Shown here: one piece after another, positions 6,116 to 8,107 of the stretch | Position numbering within the stretch: position 1 is the first letter of the stretch | Layout: each line of letters starts with the position of its first letter | NCBI GenBank assembly: GCA_015485375.1 | Contig: WFTU01000263.1 | Span: 1 to 8,107, forward strand | From: Paracoccaceae bacterium | GTDB lineage: Bacteria > Pseudomonadota > Alphaproteobacteria > Rhodobacterales > Rhodobacteraceae | DNA: 8,107 bases | Direction of reading: 5' to 3' | Position numbers and translations under genes: made by a program | Notes under the pieces: generated by a model | Seen by the model: only the letters and a program-made list of their open reading frames with translations | The model's database searches: none | What the model was told of the DNA's origin: nothing

Positions 6116-7791
6116 TCTCCGCCTTTCAGGGCTGCGCCAAGGATATCGCCAAGCGACGCACCGGAATCGGAGGAACCATACTGTTCGACGGCTTCCTTCT
6201 CTTCGGCAATTTCGCGTGCCTTGATCGACAGACCCAGACGACGGTTCGCCTTGTCGATGTTGGTGACGCGGGCGTCGACCTTGTCACCGACCGAGAAACG
6301 CTCGGGGCGCTGTTCGGCACGGTCACGCGACAGATCGGAGCGACGGATAAAGGCTTTCATGCCGTCATAGGTCACTTCGATGCCACCGTCCTCGATCGCG
6401 GTCACTTCCACGGTCACAACAGCGCCGCGTTTGATACCGCCGGTCGCATCGGCAAACGGATCACCGTCGAGCGCCTTGATCGAGAGCGAGATACGCTCCT
6501 TGTCAACGTCGACATCGGTGACAACCGCTTTGACAACGTCGCCCTTCTGGTAATCCTGAATGGCCTCGTCGCCGGAACGGTCCCAATCCAGATCGGAGAG
6601 GTGAACCATACCGTCGATGTCGCCGTCCAGACCAACGAACAGACCGAATTCGGTGATGTTCTTGATCTCGCCTTCGACTTCGGTGCCGGCCGGATATTTG
6701 GCGGCGAAGTTGTCCCACGGGTTGCCCTGAGTCTGTTTCAGGCCAAGGGAAACACGACGGCGCGAGCTGTCGATTTCCAGAACCATGACTTCGACTTCCT
6801 GGCTGGTGGAAACGATTTTGCCCGGGTGGATGTTTTTCTTGGTCCAGGACATTTCGGAAACGTGGACCAGACCCTCGACACCGGATTCCAGTTCGACGAA
6901 CGCGCCGTAGTCGGTGATGTTGGTCACGCGGCCTTTGTGGACCGATTCCAGCGGGAAGCGTTCCTCGACGTTCGACCAGGGATCTTCTTCCAGCTGTTTC
7001 ATGCCAAGGCTGATACGCTGGGTGTCCTTGTTGATTTTCACAACCTGAACCTTGACCGTCTGGCCGATTTCCAGAATCTCGGACGGGTGGTTCACACGGC
7101 GCCATGCCATGTCGGTAACGTGCAGCAGGCCGTCAACACCGCCCAGATCGACGAATGCGCCGTAATCGGTGATGTTTTTGACGACGCCTTCGACAACGTC
7201 ACCCTCGGCCAGTTTGCCGATGATTTCGGCGCGCTGTTCGGCACGCGACTCTTCAAGGATGGCGCGACGCGAAACAACGATGTTGCCACGGCGGCGATCC
7301 ATTTTCAGAATCTGGAACGGCTGTGCAATGTGCATCAGGGCCGAGGCATCGCGCACGGGGCGCACGTCAACCTGGCTGCCGGGCAGGAAGGCAACAGCGC
7401 CGCCAAGATCGACCGTAAAGCCGCCTTTGACGCGACCGAAGATAACACCTTCGACCTGCTCTTCGTTCTCGGCCGCTTTTTCCAGACGGTCCCATGCTTC
7501 TTCGCGGCGGGCTTTCTCGCGCGACAGCACGGCCTCGCCACGGGCGTTTTCAACGCGCTCGAGGAATACCTCGACGGTATCGCCGACTTCGATTTCGGCC
7601 GGCTGGCCGGGCATTGCGAATTCTTTGAGGTCGACACGGCCTTCCATCTTGTAGCCGATGTCGATGATGGCCTGTCCGGCTTCGATAGCGATAACAGTGC
7701 CTTTAACTACGGAACCCTCATCGGGGGTTTCCAGCTCGAAGCTTTCATTAAGAAGGGCTTCGAAATCTTCCATGGATACGGAAGCTGACAT
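6106..7791 (-). CDS. rpsA: 30S ribosomal protein S1
   Basis: S1 binds single-stranded, A/U-rich leader RNA and helps dock mRNA on the 30S subunit. The 561-residue protein is full length. It has six S1 (OB-fold) repeats at roughly 26-93, 111-177, 197-266, 284-353, 371-440 and 455-526. Repeats 1 and 2 are the divergent ribosome-binding pair. Repeats 3 to 5 carry the RNA-binding core NITDYGAFV (206-214), NITDYGAFV (291-299) and NITEFGLFV (378-386). The DNA under these cores (7150-7176, 6895-6921, 6634-6660) is visibly repeated. After repeat 6 comes a short, charged then Gly/Ala-rich tail ending in DDA. AGGAG (7801-7805) lies 9 bases before the ATG, giving strong initiation. It follows cmk, a conserved proteobacterial pairing, but a terminator-like hairpin and a candidate promoter separate them. 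Confidence 0.98.
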   Translation of the reverse strand: MSASVSMEDFEALLNESFELETPDEGSVVKGTVIAIEAGQAIIDIGYKMEGRVDLKEFAMPGQPAEIEVGDTVEVFLERVENARGEAVLSREKARREEAWDRLEKAAENEEQVEGVIFGRVKGGFTVDLGGAVAFLPGSQVDVRPVRDASALMHIAQPFQILKMDRRRGNIVVSRRAILEESRAEQRAEIIGKLAEGDVVEGVVKNITDYGAFVDLGGVDGLLHVTDMAWRRVNHPSEILEIGQTVKVQVVKINKDTQRISLGMKQLEEDPWSNVEERFPLESVHKGRVTNITDYGAFVELESGVEGLVHVSEMSWTKKNIHPGKIVSTSQEVEVMVLEIDSSRRRVSLGLKQTQGNPWDNFAAKYPAGTEVEGEIKNITEFGLFVGLDGDIDGMVHLSDLDWDRSGDEAIQDYQKGDVVKAVVTDVDVDKERISLSIKALDGDPFADATGGIKRGAVVTVEVTAIEDGGIEVTYDGMKAFIRRSDLSRDRAEQRPERFSVGDKVDARVTNIDKANRRLGLSIKAREIAEEKEAVEQYGSSDSGASLGDILGAALKGGDDA

Positions 7792-7823
7792 ATGGATAGT
7801 CTCCTAATTTTCGTTTTTACGGG

Positions 7824-7844
7824 CCGGGTGGTTGGTTCCACCGG
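7824..7844 (-). promoter_or_regulatory. Hairpin in the rpsA leader
   Basis: On the minus strand CCGGTGG pairs with CCACCCGG, with one bulged C and a loop of AACCAA. It lies between the candidate promoter and the ribosome binding site. It is followed by an A-rich single-stranded stretch (7801-7820) of the kind S1 binds. In E. coli rpsA is autoregulated through its structured leader; a similar role here is inference. Confidence 0.35.
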
Positions 7845-7852
7845 TCTTTGGG

Positions 7853-7880
7853 TTAATGGGTTATGAAGCGGTTTTTGCAA
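7853..7880 (-). promoter_or_regulatory. Candidate promoter for rpsA
   Basis: TTGCAA (7875-7880) and CATTAA (7853-7858) are separated by 16 bases on the minus strand, downstream of the cmk hairpin. The -10 match is weak (3 of 6). CATAAC, just upstream, is an alternative -10 that would need a different -35. The leader would be about 55 bases. Confidence 0.3.
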
Positions 7881-7882
7881 CG

Positions 7883-7909
7883 ACAAGAAGGGACGAAACC
7901 TTTCGCCCC
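7883..7909 (-). terminator. Intrinsic terminator-like hairpin after cmk
   Basis: GGGGCGAAA pairs with TTTCGTCCC (eight or nine pairs, one G-U) around a very short loop, followed by TTCTTGT. The stem starts at the last base of the cmk stop codon. The T-tract is imperfect, so termination may be partial, letting some cmk transcripts run on into rpsA. Confidence 0.5.
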
Positions 7910-8107
7910 TATCCGATTCGTTTTTGTATTAGCGCGACCGCCTCGGCAACGGCTGCGTCTATAGACAATTTCGTGGTATCTAGCAAGAGCGCATCCTTTG
8001 CCGCGCGCATCGGCGCCGTATCGCGCAACGCATCGCGCGCATCGCGCGCCGCAAGGTCGGCCTTCACCTGTTCCAGCGACAGGTCGGGCCTGTCCACACG
8101 CAGTTCC
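7909..8107 (-). CDS. cmk: Cytidylate (CMP) kinase, C-terminal part
   Basis: Cmk phosphorylates CMP and dCMP with ATP in the cytoplasm, recycling pyrimidine nucleotides. Only the last 66 residues are in the window; the gene continues past the right edge. The visible part begins ELRVDRPDLS and carries the Cmk C-terminal pattern RDARDALRDTAPMRAAKDALLLDTTKLSID, in which the RD.RD..R...P...A.DA..LDT spacing belongs to the lid and C-terminal helices of CMP kinases. It ends KRIG before TAG. The position directly upstream of rpsA is the usual proteobacterial arrangement and supports the call. A GTG at 8097 is an internal valine, not a start, since the frame is open to the edge. Confidence 0.88.
   Translation of the reverse strand, partial: ELRVDRPDLSLEQVKADLAARDARDALRDTAPMRAAKDALLLDTTKLSIDAAVAEAVALIQKRIG

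Noticed and set aside
6634..7176. Repeated DNA blocks inside rpsA as a repeat element
   Set aside because: They encode the NITDYGAFV-type cores of successive S1 domains and are explained by protein repeats.
5938..7788. Plus-strand open frame of 616 codons covering rpsA
   Set aside because: It lies antisense to rpsA, a certain gene with six S1 domains. GC-rich third positions remove stops from this antisense frame. The peptide shows no recognisable domain.

Overview
The window looks like chromosomal DNA of an alphaproteobacterium, most likely a member of the Rhodobacteraceae (Roseobacter-like). I infer this from recalled family resemblance of ThyX, IHF-beta and TrpB, from the high GC content of the coding regions, and from the gene chain cmk, rpsA, sppA, ihfB, lapA, trpF, trpB. 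No database search was run.

All genes except one are on the minus strand. From the right edge leftwards: the 3' end of cmk (CMP kinase), closed by a hairpin with a T-rich tail; then a leader of about 115 bases with a candidate promoter and a hairpin; then rpsA (ribosomal protein S1, six S1 domains). Twelve bases later comes sppA (membrane S49 peptidase). After a hairpin and a 100-base gap come ihfB (IHF beta), lapA (two-helix membrane protein), trpF and trpB. lapA/trpF and trpF/trpB overlap at their stop and start codons, so the last three genes look translationally coupled. The trp genes supply two steps of tryptophan synthesis. No trpA follows trpB.

The only plus-strand gene, gloA (glyoxalase I, methylglyoxal detoxification), converges on trpB with one base between the two stop codons. 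Its upstream region is shared with a divergent minus-strand pair: a DODA/YgiD-type extradiol dioxygenase and thyX (flavin-dependent thymidylate synthase, dTMP supply).

At the left edge, one base past the thyX stop, there is an easily missed gene. It starts with TTG behind a strong ribosome binding site and encodes a short N-terminus, one membrane helix and a charged helix, then runs off the window. It is AT-rich (about 44% GC, hand-counted), unlike its neighbours, and is the only accessory-looking piece here.

Overall this is mostly housekeeping DNA. I see no CRISPR array, mobile element, RNA gene or undescribed multi-gene system. The points most worth a second look are the cut-off TTG-start gene and a hairpin that holds the rpsA stop codon in its loop, directly in frame with sppA.
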